The notes beneath the pieces are model-generated. The model made no database searches and was not told the DNA's origin. It was given only the letters and a program-made list of their open reading frames with translations. From a virus, in IMG/VR virus record IMGVR_UViG_3300005841_000030, positions 58,195-122,194 of that record: 64,000 bases of DNA. One strand, 5' to 3'. Below are positions 8,459 to 16,849 of this stretch, one piece after another. Position 1 is the stretch's first letter; the number at the start of each line of letters is the position of its first letter. The position numbers and the translations under genes are program-made.

Positions 8459-8812
8459 TTATTGTTTCGGTTGAAGATTAAGCCAAGTAATGAATGTTAT
8501 CACATTTTTATAAACTTGTTGAATATTTGTAGATAAGCCAACTCTTCGATAGCTCCATGCTTTCCATCCAGTAGGATCATCCAAATGTTTTGATTCTGGA
8601 AATTCTTTTTCTTTAGCATCTCCAATTTCGTGGCATTTGATTACTACTGGCATCAGCCAATCCCATGAAGTGTGATATTTTAAATTCTTTTCAAGGATAA
8701 ACCTTGCTTCTGGTGCGCCTGCTTGTGGCATCTTTTTAACTACACTAAACCCCATAAACTCAGCAATCAATTCGTTCTTTGTTTTCATTGTTGTGTTGTT
8801 GATCTCTTTCAT
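8459..8812 (-). CDS. Conserved Bacteroidota-phage hypothetical protein
   Basis: 117 residues with a pattern I associate with a small family in Bacteroidota phages: IAEFMGF near residue 15-22, then YHTSWDWLMPVVIKCHEI and a C-terminal helix. No activity known. It starts 4 nt inside the end of the HNH gene (8809-9702), which appears to be inserted upstream. Confidence 0.65.
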   Translation of the reverse strand: MKEINNTTMKTKNELIAEFMGFSVVKKMPQAGAPEARFILEKNLKYHTSWDWLMPVVIKCHEIGDAKEKEFPESKHLDDPTGWKAWSYRRVGLSTNIQQVYKNVITFITWLNLQPKQ

Positions 8813-9702
8813 GGGTGAGGGGGTTCAGGTAAAATGTCTTCTACATGTTTCCAAGTTTTTTTTCTAATTATGCGACATATACTATCTATACTTACATTAA
8901 AAGTCCTAGCTATATCTTTAGTTCTTTCTCCTGCAATTTTCATTTGTCTAATTTTACGAATATCGTCCTCTTTTAATTTACAAGAACCTATATCTCTTCC
9001 TTTAGCAGAACTAGATTTAGTTCCCATTTTATAATTATCATAATGAAATAATCTATGACAATTAGAACATAATAAATCACATTTTTCAACTTCCTTTAGT
9101 ATTTTTTCAATAGATTTTCCTGAAATTGCTGTAGAAATGGTAAAATCTTTTAGAGAGGGATCTCTGTGATGTAGATCATAACAAGAAAAATGGTAAGTAT
9201 TATTACATATTTTACACTTATTTCCTTTTATCTCTAGAATCTTAGTCCAAACTTCTATCCTAACTTGTCTATTTAAATGATTTTTACAATATCCTCTAGC
9301 GTCATGAGGCTTATTACACCCTTCAATTTTACAACCTCCTGTATATTTATTAGGTTTTATAGGTAAATTTAAAGGAATCCCTTTTCTTAGTCTACCATAA
9401 TGAGTTTTACATAATCCTTTACTTGTCGAATATTTATTACAGTCTTTAACACTACATGGAAATTTAATAATTGATGGATCTGTAGATAATCTTTTATATC
9501 TATCTGCGGAATAATGAGTTGTACATAATTTTCTAGAATGTTGACATCTATTACATCCTTCTACTATGCATTTTTTATATGTAAAATTTTTTCTAATAGG
9601 AATAGTCATATCTATCCCTTTCTTATTTCTTAGATAATGAGCTGGACACATTCCTTTAGAATGGGATTTTTCTAAACATCCTTCAATAGTACATATTTTC
9701 AT
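8809..9702 (-). CDS. HNH homing-type endonuclease with four zinc-binding repeats and C-terminal HTH
   Basis: 297 residues. Four N-terminal repeats of about 33 residues share C-x4-C-x8-C-x2-H (for example CTIEGC...GMCPAHYLR). Next comes the HNH core: CKIC, YDLHHRDP, and LCSNCHRLFH as metal-binding strands. A C-terminal HTH follows (DDIRKIRQMKIAGERTKDIA...). This is a free-standing homing-endonuclease layout: zinc repeats and HTH for site recognition, HNH for cutting. It separates two early genes and probably has its own promoter at 9721-9752. Confidence 0.9.
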   Translation of the reverse strand: MKICTIEGCLEKSHSKGMCPAHYLRNKKGIDMTIPIRKNFTYKKCIVEGCNRCQHSRKLCTTHYSADRYKRLSTDPSIIKFPCSVKDCNKYSTSKGLCKTHYGRLRKGIPLNLPIKPNKYTGGCKIEGCNKPHDARGYCKNHLNRQVRIEVWTKILEIKGNKCKICNNTYHFSCYDLHHRDPSLKDFTISTAISGKSIEKILKEVEKCDLLCSNCHRLFHYDNYKMGTKSSSAKGRDIGSCKLKEDDIRKIRQMKIAGERTKDIARTFNVSIDSICRIIRKKTWKHVEDILPEPPHP

Positions 9703-9720
9703 ACTTTCCTTAAAATTCTA

Positions 9721-9752
9721 CAAAATTAAGGAAATTTATAGTAATTTACAAC
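9721..9752 (-). promoter_or_regulatory. Bacteroides-type promoter upstream of the HNH gene
   Basis: On the minus strand a GTTG (9752-9749) is followed 20 nt later by TAATTTTG (9728-9721), matching the primary Bacteroides consensus TTTG / TAnnTTTG with one change in the -33 box. The HNH gene starts 19 nt further on. The promoter lies partly in the end of the endolysin gene. Confidence 0.5.
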
Positions 9753-10362
9753 GATTTCTCCAGCTATTTATGAAAACCTTTTGACTACTATCTCTTTTTA
9801 TAATATTATTATAAAATATAAGTCTTCTATTATTTAGAGTTTTAAGAAAAATGTGTTTATTAGCGCGATTTATACATAAAATTGTCGAACTATCCATTGT
9901 ATTTTCTATAGGGATTCTGAATCCTAAGTCAGTTAAGCTTCTTCTAATTATACGATTTCCGACTGTTCCATTCACTCTAAAATCAAAGCAGTATGAAGCT
10001 ATATTTTGGTCATTTAATTCATACCATCCTTCTTTAACCCATAAATCTAAATAAAAATCAAGCACCCAATGGTCTAATTCTTCTATATGAGTATTCCACT
10101 CTATTTTACCATGTTTTCTTTTATATTCATCTAAGTATTGCCATCCAGCCCAATTTTTACAGTAATTTTTTGTAATTCCGCAATACGTCTCCCCGCCAAA
10201 ATCCAAAGGATGATCACTATAATACCCTTCGTTTTTAAGGATATAATTCAGACAAGTCCTAAAATCAGCCTTCTTTTGCATTTGTTTATCTAATTCTCTC
10301 CCTGGAGAATAGACACTAATACAGCTAAAAAGGATGAGCAATGCTATTATTATACTTTTCAT
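9736..10362 (-). CDS. Endolysin, GH108-like N-acetylmuramidase with export signal
   Basis: 208 residues. A hydrophobic N-terminus (IIIALLILFSC) is a signal peptide or lipoprotein signal. The catalytic domain begins near residue 33: YILKNEGYYSD places the general-acid Glu at E45, followed by DFGGETYCGIT as in GH108 muramidases. WVLDFYLDLW and a helical C-terminus correspond to the second half of that family. It should cleave peptidoglycan glycan strands. The signal implies export without needing a holin. A strong Bacteroides-type promoter lies directly upstream. Confidence 0.85.
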   Translation of the reverse strand: MKSIIIALLILFSCISVYSPGRELDKQMQKKADFRTCLNYILKNEGYYSDHPLDFGGETYCGITKNYCKNWAGWQYLDEYKRKHGKIEWNTHIEELDHWVLDFYLDLWVKEGWYELNDQNIASYCFDFRVNGTVGNRIIRRSLTDLGFRIPIENTMDSSTILCINRANKHIFLKTLNNRRLIFYNNIIKRDSSQKVFINSWRNRCKLL

Positions 10363-10390
10363 AGTTTTTTAAGTTTAAAATAAGAAAGGA

Positions 10391-10422
10391 CAAAGGTAGG
10401 TAAAAATCTTGAATTTTGCAAA
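10391..10422 (-). promoter_or_regulatory. Bacteroides-type promoter for the endolysin
   Basis: Minus strand: TTTG (10422-10419), 20-nt spacer, TACCTTTG (10398-10391). Both boxes are exact matches to the Bacteroides consensus. The endolysin ATG (10362) follows 29 nt downstream. Confidence 0.7.
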
Positions 10423-10430
10423 TTTACCTA
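10397..10430. repeat. Inverted repeat overlapping the endolysin promoter
   Basis: TAGGTAAA at 10397-10404 is mirrored by TTTACCTA at 10423-10430, with 18 nt between. The arms lie between and beside the two promoter boxes, where a dimeric repressor could block transcription. Operator function is inferred from position only. Confidence 0.4.
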
Positions 10431-10551
10431 ATTGTAGTAAGAATTCCCGTTACAATTACAGAATATTTCACCTTTTTCCTTAATTTAGGCTACGAATTTA
10501 CGGATTACACCTATTCCATTTAGCTTTGTGAAAATGGACAATCACATTACC

Positions 10552-10866
10552 TTAACCTAAAAAAGCTTCTTTTTCAGCTTTCAAGGACTCTTGAGCCTTC
10601 TTCAAATCTTGTACTTCTGTTTGAAGTGTAACAAGAGTTTGAATATAACTAGAAAGATTTCCTTCATTTTTAGCAGCATTTACAAGCTTTTCGCGTTGTG
10701 AATTCTGTTCAGCTTCTTTACCAAGAAGTTGTTCTTCCAAGCTATCTGCTGCTGAAGAGAAACTACGCTCAATCCTTTTTACAACAAAAGGACGTTTGAT
10801 TGCTTCAATAGCACCATCAAGGATTTTTTCTAATAGAGATTGTTTTTTTTCTGACTTGTTTTCCAT
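10552..10866 (-). CDS. Coiled-coil hypothetical protein
   Basis: 104 residues, almost wholly helical: a basic stretch (KRPFVVKRIERSFSSAADSL) then a Gln/Glu/Leu-rich helix to the end, with LEEQLLGKEAEQNSQREKLV and heptads through ALKSEKEAFLG-like residues. It follows the 1003-residue protein by 12 nt and shares its leader type. Probably a structural or scaffolding partner; unknown. Confidence 0.6.
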   Translation of the reverse strand: MENKSEKKQSLLEKILDGAIEAIKRPFVVKRIERSFSSAADSLEEQLLGKEAEQNSQREKLVNAAKNEGNLSSYIQTLVTLQTEVQDLKKAQESLKAEKEAFLG

Positions 10867-10878
10867 AATTGTTTAAAT

Positions 10879-13800
10879 TTAAATTGTTAATAAAATTGGT
10901 TTACTTTTCTTTACACTAATTACTACTTCTTTTTCTGTGTTTTTGAGTGTTACAGAAGCACTTTTCTTTAATTTGATGTTTGTCACTTCGCTATCTATTG
11001 TAATAGATGGTTTTTTCTCAATAGGATTACTATATATAATTCTTGAGAAATCCTTCATTTCTCCCATAGAAATTTTACCATAATTATTAGGATATTCTAC
11101 TATTTCAGCCCATGAATTTGTAGCTTTACAGTAAACATTCCAACTTCCTATTATCCACCAATCATTGTCAGATTTTTCATTATATAATGTGCATTCTTTT
11201 TCTTGTTTATAGATTGATTTACTAACACCTTCTACTTGTGTAATAGGTTTAAATTTACAACCCACTGGGAATCTCTTTTTAGCTTCAATCAAAAAACTCT
11301 CTTTTTCTGACATCTTAGAAACAAGTTCTATATGCTCAAAATATACACCATTTCCTGATTTAGGCCATGCTATATCTTCTGAAATTCTATCTATATGGAA
11401 CTCCATTCCTTTTACCCACCCTGATGATGTTTTACCATCTTTCTTTTTATCAGTATCACCTATACATCTTACTTTATCTCCTATTTTGAATTTTTCCATA
11501 GTTTTAATAGGTAATTTGTCTATATGTCCTTCAGGAAGGTATTGTTGGATTTCACTGATAGAGATTTCCTTAATAGGGGTTATTTCTGATGGTACATAAG
11601 CACCCTGTTTATAAAATGTAGAGTTTTGAATATAATCTCCCCATATAAGAGATGGATCAATTTTTTCGATTTTGATTGTTCTTTTTTCTCTATTGCTATA
11701 ACATTCGCACTCATACCACTTCCCTATAACAAATTTACTTTCTTCTTTATTAGGAGGAATAAAACCTATAGGCATTAGTTCCCATGAAATACCTGTAGTG
11801 ACATTATTATAATTCCAACTCCAGACTTTATTTAAGAATGTCCCTGATCCAGTAGTTGGAGAATCTATTCTGGTAATCAATAAATAGTCTCCTTTTTTCA
11901 TAGTTCCTATACTTTGAGGACCATCTTTTAGAGCTTTTAAATATCTTCCTACAAGATTTTCTTCTTTCTTTTCCATAGATTTCCCTATTTTTTTATAGAA
12001 TTCTTCTGGTGTAAGAACTTTTCCCCAAGGAATATTACTACTAGGAGCATAGTCTTTTAAACCCTTTTCTCCATAATACTTTTGTCCTCCGCACCAATTA
12101 TTTCTATGTTTTTTATTCAAGAATTCTCTAACATCATGACTAAGTGAAGGATTACCTTCTACAAGAACACACCAATCTTCATTTTTAGGCTCCATAGATG
12201 ATGAATTAGGTATTTCATGGGGAAGTGCTTTTCTATAGACATCAAAAAAATACTCTCTACCTATCCAACTAGGAGTGCTATTTCTATCTTTGGAAAAAAT
12301 CTGATCTCCATTTATACTAGTTATAATAGTAGGATTTTCCTTAATAGATAGATATTTACCTTCTTTATCCCATATCCAATCCCCTACTTGAGGTATCCAT
12401 TGTTCTTCTTTCATAGGAAAATTCTCTTTTTTAGCTGGAATTTCTTGTAAATTAGCTATTTCTTTCAAATTAATAGCAATATTCTGTCTACTCCCTCCAT
12501 CTAAATAAGCTTCTCTCGATTCTACAATGTTTATTCCTATAATAGCATCATATAATTCTATAGTTTTATTATTCCATGTCCATGTAAACCTGTAATTCTT
12601 CCCATTTTCTAATTTTGTTTCCATAGGTTTATTTTCTAATTTAGATGCCCAAATTCCTTTTCCTATAGGTACATAAAGTCTCCATTGATTATCATATAAT
12701 ATTTCTCCATCTCCATCTATTTTGAAGTCTTGATTGAATATTTCTATAATTTTATCATAATTAGAACTACTGTCTGCATATAATTGATAGAATTTAGTAC
12801 CAATGGAAAATAACTTTTTAGTTTCTTGTAATAATATAGATTCTGTAGATTTCAGAGCTTGCTTTTTAGGAATGAATTTATTAGCCTTAATACAGCATTC
12901 TAACCACTGGATTTCATCAGAATTAGCTTTTCTATCTCCTTCTCTTAGAAAACATCCTCCTCCTTTAGAAAACCCTGTATTACATGTTGTAGAAGTTCCT
13001 GTAAAGTGGTATTCACTATCTGTAGTGCCCCATTTATGAATATTTCCATTATCTGCTACATAATATTCTCCTTCAATTTTTACATCATTTTTAGGTCTTT
13101 CCTCAGGAAAATATTTGAAAACTTCTTCCATATTAGCAGGTTTTAAGTCAATCCAGCTTTTCTTACCTGCAAATCCATCCCAGTTTCCTGTTTGAGGGAA
13201 ATTATTATGGTTTATGTATTTATCTACTTTAAAATAATTGCCTTTATTTCCTAAATAATGAAATACATGTCTATTACCCCCATATAAACCCTCATACCAG
13301 TTTCCTTCAATAAGCTCTAATTCCTTAGATTTTACAGGTTTTGGAACAAATTTTCCTTTTTTAATACATAATTCCATCCATTCTATTTCATCTTCTGTAG
13401 AAGGAACAAATTTGTTATAAATATTACCTTTTATACTTTGGTCTTTAAAGAATACATCTACCATAGGATTAAGATAATAACAAGTTGTTTCATTTTTTAT
13501 TTTGAAAATTTGCCACCTTTTATTAATATTATCTTCTAGAGTAGTATAACATTTTCCTACTTCCCAATTTATCACCTTATCAATATGACCATCTGGGAGA
13601 TATTGCTGAATTTCTTCTAAATCTTTCATAGGTTCAGCATATTTCCACCAATCACTATTATCCACATCAAGATTTAATCCAACCTGATTACCTAAACTTT
13701 TAGCCAAATGAATAGTATCAGCTTTTAACTTATTATTCATAAGAATCAAAGGTTTCATATATCTCCCTCCATGAATCTTATACCATTTTCCTATTGCAAG

Positions 13801-13890
13801 ATCATTTATTTCCATAGTTTTTATTCTTTTTATAGGTTTTCTTCCATATCCTAGCCAAAATTCTTTTAATTCATCTATGAAAGTTTCCAT
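10879..13890 (-). CDS. Large multi-module repeat protein of unknown function
   Basis: 1003 residues with no signal peptide. It is built from roughly ten divergent modules, each opening with a pattern like [FL]-x-x-G-[KD]-W-Y: IGKWYKI (about 33), EGNWYEG (about 196), EGEYYVA (about 272), GKNYRFTW (about 436), VGDWIWD (about 515), IGKWYEC (about 740). Two near-copies of IQQYLP[DE]GHIDK link modules. The module size and strand pattern suggest small SH3-like beta barrels. No enzymatic motif found. Possible roles are a scaffold binding many partners or an inhibitor array; both are speculation. Confidence 0.75.
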   Translation of the reverse strand: METFIDELKEFWLGYGRKPIKRIKTMEINDLAIGKWYKIHGGRYMKPLILMNNKLKADTIHLAKSLGNQVGLNLDVDNSDWWKYAEPMKDLEEIQQYLPDGHIDKVINWEVGKCYTTLEDNINKRWQIFKIKNETTCYYLNPMVDVFFKDQSIKGNIYNKFVPSTEDEIEWMELCIKKGKFVPKPVKSKELELIEGNWYEGLYGGNRHVFHYLGNKGNYFKVDKYINHNNFPQTGNWDGFAGKKSWIDLKPANMEEVFKYFPEERPKNDVKIEGEYYVADNGNIHKWGTTDSEYHFTGTSTTCNTGFSKGGGCFLREGDRKANSDEIQWLECCIKANKFIPKKQALKSTESILLQETKKLFSIGTKFYQLYADSSSNYDKIIEIFNQDFKIDGDGEILYDNQWRLYVPIGKGIWASKLENKPMETKLENGKNYRFTWTWNNKTIELYDAIIGINIVESREAYLDGGSRQNIAINLKEIANLQEIPAKKENFPMKEEQWIPQVGDWIWDKEGKYLSIKENPTIITSINGDQIFSKDRNSTPSWIGREYFFDVYRKALPHEIPNSSSMEPKNEDWCVLVEGNPSLSHDVREFLNKKHRNNWCGGQKYYGEKGLKDYAPSSNIPWGKVLTPEEFYKKIGKSMEKKEENLVGRYLKALKDGPQSIGTMKKGDYLLITRIDSPTTGSGTFLNKVWSWNYNNVTTGISWELMPIGFIPPNKEESKFVIGKWYECECYSNREKRTIKIEKIDPSLIWGDYIQNSTFYKQGAYVPSEITPIKEISISEIQQYLPEGHIDKLPIKTMEKFKIGDKVRCIGDTDKKKDGKTSSGWVKGMEFHIDRISEDIAWPKSGNGVYFEHIELVSKMSEKESFLIEAKKRFPVGCKFKPITQVEGVSKSIYKQEKECTLYNEKSDNDWWIIGSWNVYCKATNSWAEIVEYPNNYGKISMGEMKDFSRIIYSNPIEKKPSITIDSEVTNIKLKKSASVTLKNTEKEVVISVKKSKPILLTI

Positions 13891-13912
13891 ATGTAAATTT
13901 TAAGTAAAAATC

Positions 13913-14074
13913 CTAATGGCTACAAAAATTGTCAACAGCATGTAAGATGTATTCTTTATGTTTCTTACCTTGTCCATCCTCTACAGTGATGGTTTCCCTT
14001 ATATGAAATACTGATTGAGGTTTTCTACCCAAAACCTTTTTACTCTTTTTCTTTGATTTCTTAATATTAGTCAT
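13913..14074 (-). CDS. 53-residue basic protein
   Basis: MTNIKKSKKKSKKVLGRKPQ, then a beta-like segment (VFHIRETITVEDG) and a short tail. Strongly basic N-terminus; ends 22 nt before the repeat-protein gene. Probably nucleic-acid binding; not recognised. Confidence 0.5.
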   Translation of the reverse strand: MTNIKKSKKKSKKVLGRKPQSVFHIRETITVEDGQGKKHKEYILHAVDNFCSH

Positions 14075-14076
14075 AA

Positions 14077-14499
14077 TTATAGAGTTTTAATTTCACCTTT
14101 TATATATTTAACTAGTCTTTCATTAGCTCCACTCCTCCAATTATTACCTCTAGCTATAAATACTTCAATAGGTGAGAAATAACTTGTTCTTTCTTTACTA
14201 AAACCAATATTTACAGCTCCATCCTCTTTTCTGTACTTTCCTATAGGAGTACCATTTAATTTATATTCTTCCCAATTATCTCCTGTTTTTGTAGAATACA
14301 CTCTACTACAACTTTTCTCTATTAATTCTTTAGCTCTTTTAGAAAAACAATTAGATGTCATTTGACCATAAATACACTCGAATTTGCTAGAAAAATCTAG
14401 TTTTTGAAAATTTAATCTATTTCTTTCCTCAACTGTAGCTAGTTTTCTTAAACTTTTAGCTTCTTTTATTACAAGAGCTGGATATTTGAATTTTTTCAT
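14077..14499 (-). CDS. Conserved hypothetical protein
   Basis: 140 residues. The N-terminal 55 residues are a basic helical region. It is followed by KLDFSSKFECIYGQMTSNCF and a C-terminal beta/alpha region (YFSPIEVFIARGNNWRSGAN). The Cys spacing does not give an obvious metal site. Two nucleotides separate its ATG region from the neighbouring genes, and it has the AATTATG leader. Role unknown. Confidence 0.6.
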   Translation of the reverse strand: MKKFKYPALVIKEAKSLRKLATVEERNRLNFQKLDFSSKFECIYGQMTSNCFSKRAKELIEKSCSRVYSTKTGDNWEEYKLNGTPIGKYRKEDGAVNIGFSKERTSYFSPIEVFIARGNNWRSGANERLVKYIKGEIKTL

Positions 14500-14501
14500 A
14501 A

Positions 14502-14675
14502 TTATTTATACTTAGAATAACTTTTACCACTACCTTGTACAATAAACCATCCATTACACATTCCTTGAGACATAGAATATAGGAATTCCACCTTATAATA
14601 TCTTTGTTTCAATTTAGCAAAGGATTGTCTTATTTGTTCTTTTGTCCTATTGTAGAAATATATTGCTTTTTTCAT
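14502..14675 (-). CDS. 57-residue basic protein
   Basis: Starts MKKAIYFYNRTKEQI at 14675; an upstream ATG at 14699 exists but overlaps the next gene further. The rest is a basic helix (FAKLKQRYYKVEFLY) and a Gly/Ser-rich tail. Unknown function. Confidence 0.55.
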   Translation of the reverse strand: MKKAIYFYNRTKEQIRQSFAKLKQRYYKVEFLYSMSQGMCNGWFIVQGSGKSYSKYK

Positions 14676-14679
14676 TGTT

Positions 14680-14835
14680 TTATTTATTTTTTGTTGCAAT
14701 AATTCCGATTATCATAAAGGATGAGCTAATCAAAATTGCAATTAATACTATTATATCCATCCTAATAAGAAACAAATTTAACAACATTGTAAGATTTGCT
14801 CCTAGATTAAACCATCTTAAATTGTTCCATTTCAT
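14680..14835 (-). CDS. 51-residue membrane protein
   Basis: N-terminus MKWNNLRWFNLGANLTMLLN is amphipathic, followed by a long hydrophobic segment (MDIIVLIAILISSSFMIIGI) and KNK. Predicted single-pass with a possible second re-entrant helix. The start is coupled by ATGA to 14832-15038. Confidence 0.5.
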   Translation of the reverse strand: MKWNNLRWFNLGANLTMLLNLFLIRMDIIVLIAILISSSFMIIGIIATKNK

Positions 14836-15038
14836 AATGAATAAGGGTTTTTATCTTGTGGTGGTTTATGATTTTCTGTTTCTCCCACTATAAATGAGAT
14901 GAATGCAAGAAGTAGGGATAGTATTCCCCAAGAGACAATACTTCTTTCTAATAGTATAATTCCTGAATATATTAGGAAAAATCCTCCTAATAAGAGGAAT
15001 ATGGACAGCCCATATATTAATTTTACATAAGTTTTCAT
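14832..15038 (-). CDS. Two-helix membrane protein
   Basis: 68 residues. Two transmembrane helices (LSIFLLLGGFFLIYSGIILL and WGILSLLLAFISFIVG) are separated by a short charged turn, with a hydrophilic C-terminus. Overlaps genes on both sides by 4 nt. Topology would suit a class II holin, but nothing else identifies it as one. Confidence 0.6.
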   Translation of the reverse strand: MKTYVKLIYGLSIFLLLGGFFLIYSGIILLERSIVSWGILSLLLAFISFIVGETENHKPPQDKNPYSL

Positions 15039-15328
15039 GATAGTTTGAGGGTTTCTTTAAATTTCTTTCTTATTTCTTTGATTTTGTACTTAGTTCCATA
15101 ATCAGAAATATCTAATAAATGGACTAATTCATGTATTATTCCTTCATCTCCTAATACATTATAGGAAGGAAGTTCCTTTAAATATGCTACAAAACAAGCA
15201 AAATGAAGAACTGAGGGTAGACAGTGTATGAACTCACTATCTGTCATTCTTATTATTTCATTATATTTTACCCTCAATTCTTCATATGAAAACGTATATC
15301 TTGCACCACTTTCACTTAGATAGTCCAT
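15035..15328 (-). CDS. HExxH-containing small protein, possible metallopeptidase-like
   Basis: 97 residues with the sequence GIIHELVHLLD, giving an HExxH motif at residues 66-70. No third ligand typical of zincins is obvious in the short tail (KIKEIRKKFKETLKL), so activity is doubtful. It may be an antirestriction-type or degenerate zincin. ATGA overlap with 14832-15038. Confidence 0.5.
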   Translation of the reverse strand: MDYLSESGARYTFSYEELRVKYNEIIRMTDSEFIHCLPSVLHFACFVAYLKELPSYNVLGDEGIIHELVHLLDISDYGTKYKIKEIRKKFKETLKLS

Positions 15329-15482
15329 TTGGTCCTGTTAAAATAAGTGGCTTATTCCAACCTACTACATCTTTTTCAATAGCTTTAAGTATCTTTTTAT
15401 CGTTTTTTGATAAAGAAGTACAAACATCCTTACTTGTTATCATTTCTCTTAGTAATTGTACTTTTTCTTCTAATGTAATCAT
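15312..15482 (-). CDS. 56-residue helical hypothetical protein
   Basis: Starts MITLEEKVQLLREMITSKDV at 15482, 4 nt inside the neighbouring gene. A helical body is followed by GWNKPLILTGPNGLSK, which looks like the start of a P-loop but ends before a full Walker A. It may be a remnant of an ATPase or a genuine small protein. Confidence 0.5.
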   Translation of the reverse strand: MITLEEKVQLLREMITSKDVCTSLSKNDKKILKAIEKDVVGWNKPLILTGPNGLSK

Positions 15483-15784
15483 ATCAATATGTTTAAATTT
15501 CCAATTAAAGCTAATAATAAATACCCTAATAGCCACTGAAATCCTCCATTTTGCTTATTAGGATCTAATTGTTTCTTTCTATACATCCTATCATATTCCT
15601 CTACTAGAATAGAATTAATTTCTCCATGTCTATAAGGAATAAAATGAGGAGAATATTCTTTTCTATGTAAATGGTGCTTACTTTCCTCTATTTTAACTCT
15701 TGTTTCCTTAAAATACACTGTTTTTTGAGGCTGTATACATGAAATACATATAAATACCATTAATATAAAAATTAGAGTTTTCAT
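15479..15784 (-). CDS. Lipoprotein with C-terminal membrane segment
   Basis: 101 residues. The N-terminal signal ends MVFICISC (lipobox Cys16). The middle is highly charged and helical (RVKIEESKHHLHRKEYSPHF). The C-terminus has a second hydrophobic stretch (WLLGYLLLALIGNLNIL). A lipid anchor plus a membrane helix could span or tether envelope layers, as spanins do, but this is not shown. Confidence 0.6.
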   Translation of the reverse strand: MKTLIFILMVFICISCIQPQKTVYFKETRVKIEESKHHLHRKEYSPHFIPYRHGEINSILVEEYDRMYRKKQLDPNKQNGGFQWLLGYLLLALIGNLNILI

Positions 15785-16041
15785 ACATATTCTTCAATTA
15801 ATGATTCTTCTAATTTCTTTATTACTTCCTCTCCAAAATCATTATCCACTTCTCTAAACCTTTCTACCCTTTTTAAATCTTGAGTTTCCTCAATGAAATA
15901 GCACTTGTTTCCTGTAATAGGATTGGGATAAATACTTCCATCAGTAGTGTATATTTCTCCTTCTACTAATCCTACTCCTATACTATTATTACCCAAATGT
16001 TTATTGGGAATAGGTCTATTATTTATACATACAAGTTTCAT
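15781..16041 (-). CDS. Small beta-rich phage protein (KLVCINN family)
   Basis: 86 residues starting MKLVCINNRPIPNKHL, followed by LVEGEIYTTDG and CYFIEETQDLKRVERFREV, a layout common in small phage proteins with an SH3-like barrel. The gene at 17238-17516 has the same opening pattern (VLCIENG...KKGEIY), so the two look like distant paralogues. Function unknown. Confidence 0.6.
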   Translation of the reverse strand: MKLVCINNRPIPNKHLGNNSIGVGLVEGEIYTTDGSIYPNPITGNKCYFIEETQDLKRVERFREVDNDFGEEVIKKLEESLIEEYV

Positions 16042-16048
16042 AGTATTT

Positions 16049-16465
16049 TTATTTAATTTGCCACCATCCCGTAGGAATTTGTTGAAGAGACTTTAATCTT
16101 GTAGGTTCGTCATCATCATAAAAATAATCATCGTACACCTCTCCATTACAAGCGTATGATACATGAATATCGAACATAGTAATGTATTTACCCTTATTTA
16201 AGATGGTTAACATTTGACCATATTCCACTCTAGATGTATTAGAAACATAATCTACTCTAAAATGAAGAACCTTTGCTATTCTATTAATAACTTTTGTACA
16301 TTCCCAGAAATTTAGTCCTTTTCTAGCCTTCAATTTCATTAAATCAGCTATGACAAAAAAAGCAGTTTCTGATATGTTAAATGCCTGAGAAATAGCCTTT
16401 GTAGCACATTCTCCATAATTAAATCCTGAATTTGTAGGATGTATAGTGATTATTGTTTTTCTCAT
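16049..16465 (-). CDS. Papain-like cysteine-protease-fold protein
   Basis: 138 residues. GECATKAISQAF places a nucleophile-like C20 at a helix start. A central helix is followed by TMFDIHVSYACNGEVYDD, giving H101 and D112 in the expected order for a Cys-His-Asp triad. This resembles a widespread phage/prophage protein whose substrate is unknown. The AT-rich leader and downstream block 15781-16041 suggest co-transcription. Confidence 0.55.
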   Translation of the reverse strand: MRKTIITIHPTNSGFNYGECATKAISQAFNISETAFFVIADLMKLKARKGLNFWECTKVINRIAKVLHFRVDYVSNTSRVEYGQMLTILNKGKYITMFDIHVSYACNGEVYDDYFYDDDEPTRLKSLQQIPTGWWQIK

Positions 16466-16678
16466 ATATTAGAAATTTAGGTAGAAAATAGGAGACTATC
16501 ACTCCTCTATATACACAATTAGGACTTAAAGAGTTAAACTTCGATGTAGTTACCTACAAACTTCTACCTGATTCTCGTTCTCCTAATAGAGAGTTTAAAC
16601 TGTTTTCAGGGCTATCTTGTTCCTAATAACACAATATAGGCTATGAATTCACACATATATCCTGTAAAAGGAGTGTCT
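16466..16678 (-). ncRNA. Gene-free block with local hairpins, candidate structured leader
   Basis: 213 nt with no plausible reading frame, between two minus-strand genes. Visible on the minus strand are TGTAG-GTAA-CTACA, a perfect 5-bp stem with GNRA loop, and AGGAG/CTCCT around TGATAGT. It may be the 5' leader of 16049-16465 or an independent RNA. No family recognised. Confidence 0.35.
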
Positions 16679-16828
16679 TTAAATAAAACAATATTCTATA
16701 TTAGCATAAGGTTCATGTATTCTTACATATTCCTCTAATATTTCTGCTACTTTTTCCCTTCTCCTCTTACGAGTATAATGGGTGAATCCGACACGCAAAA
16801 CATTAGCACATTTAATAAATGTTTTCAT
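16679..16828 (-). CDS. 49-residue basic protein
   Basis: MKTFIKCANVLRVGFTHYTR, then KRRREKVAEILEEYVRIHEP. Basic centre, helical C-terminal half. The start follows an AAAATTATG leader. It is isolated between two gene-free blocks, which is unusual here. Confidence 0.5.
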   Translation of the reverse strand: MKTFIKCANVLRVGFTHYTRKRRREKVAEILEEYVRIHEPYANIEYCFI

Positions 16829-16849
16829 AATTTTTATTAATTTACAATG

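Noticed and set aside
9702-10551. Integrase, transposase or diversity-generating retroelement near the endolysin or fibres
   Set aside because: No recombinase, transposase or reverse-transcriptase motifs were found in any frame in the window.
15312-15482. ATPase from the LILTGPNGLSK end
   Set aside because: The sequence stops before a full Walker A lysine/serine context; no downstream frame continues it.
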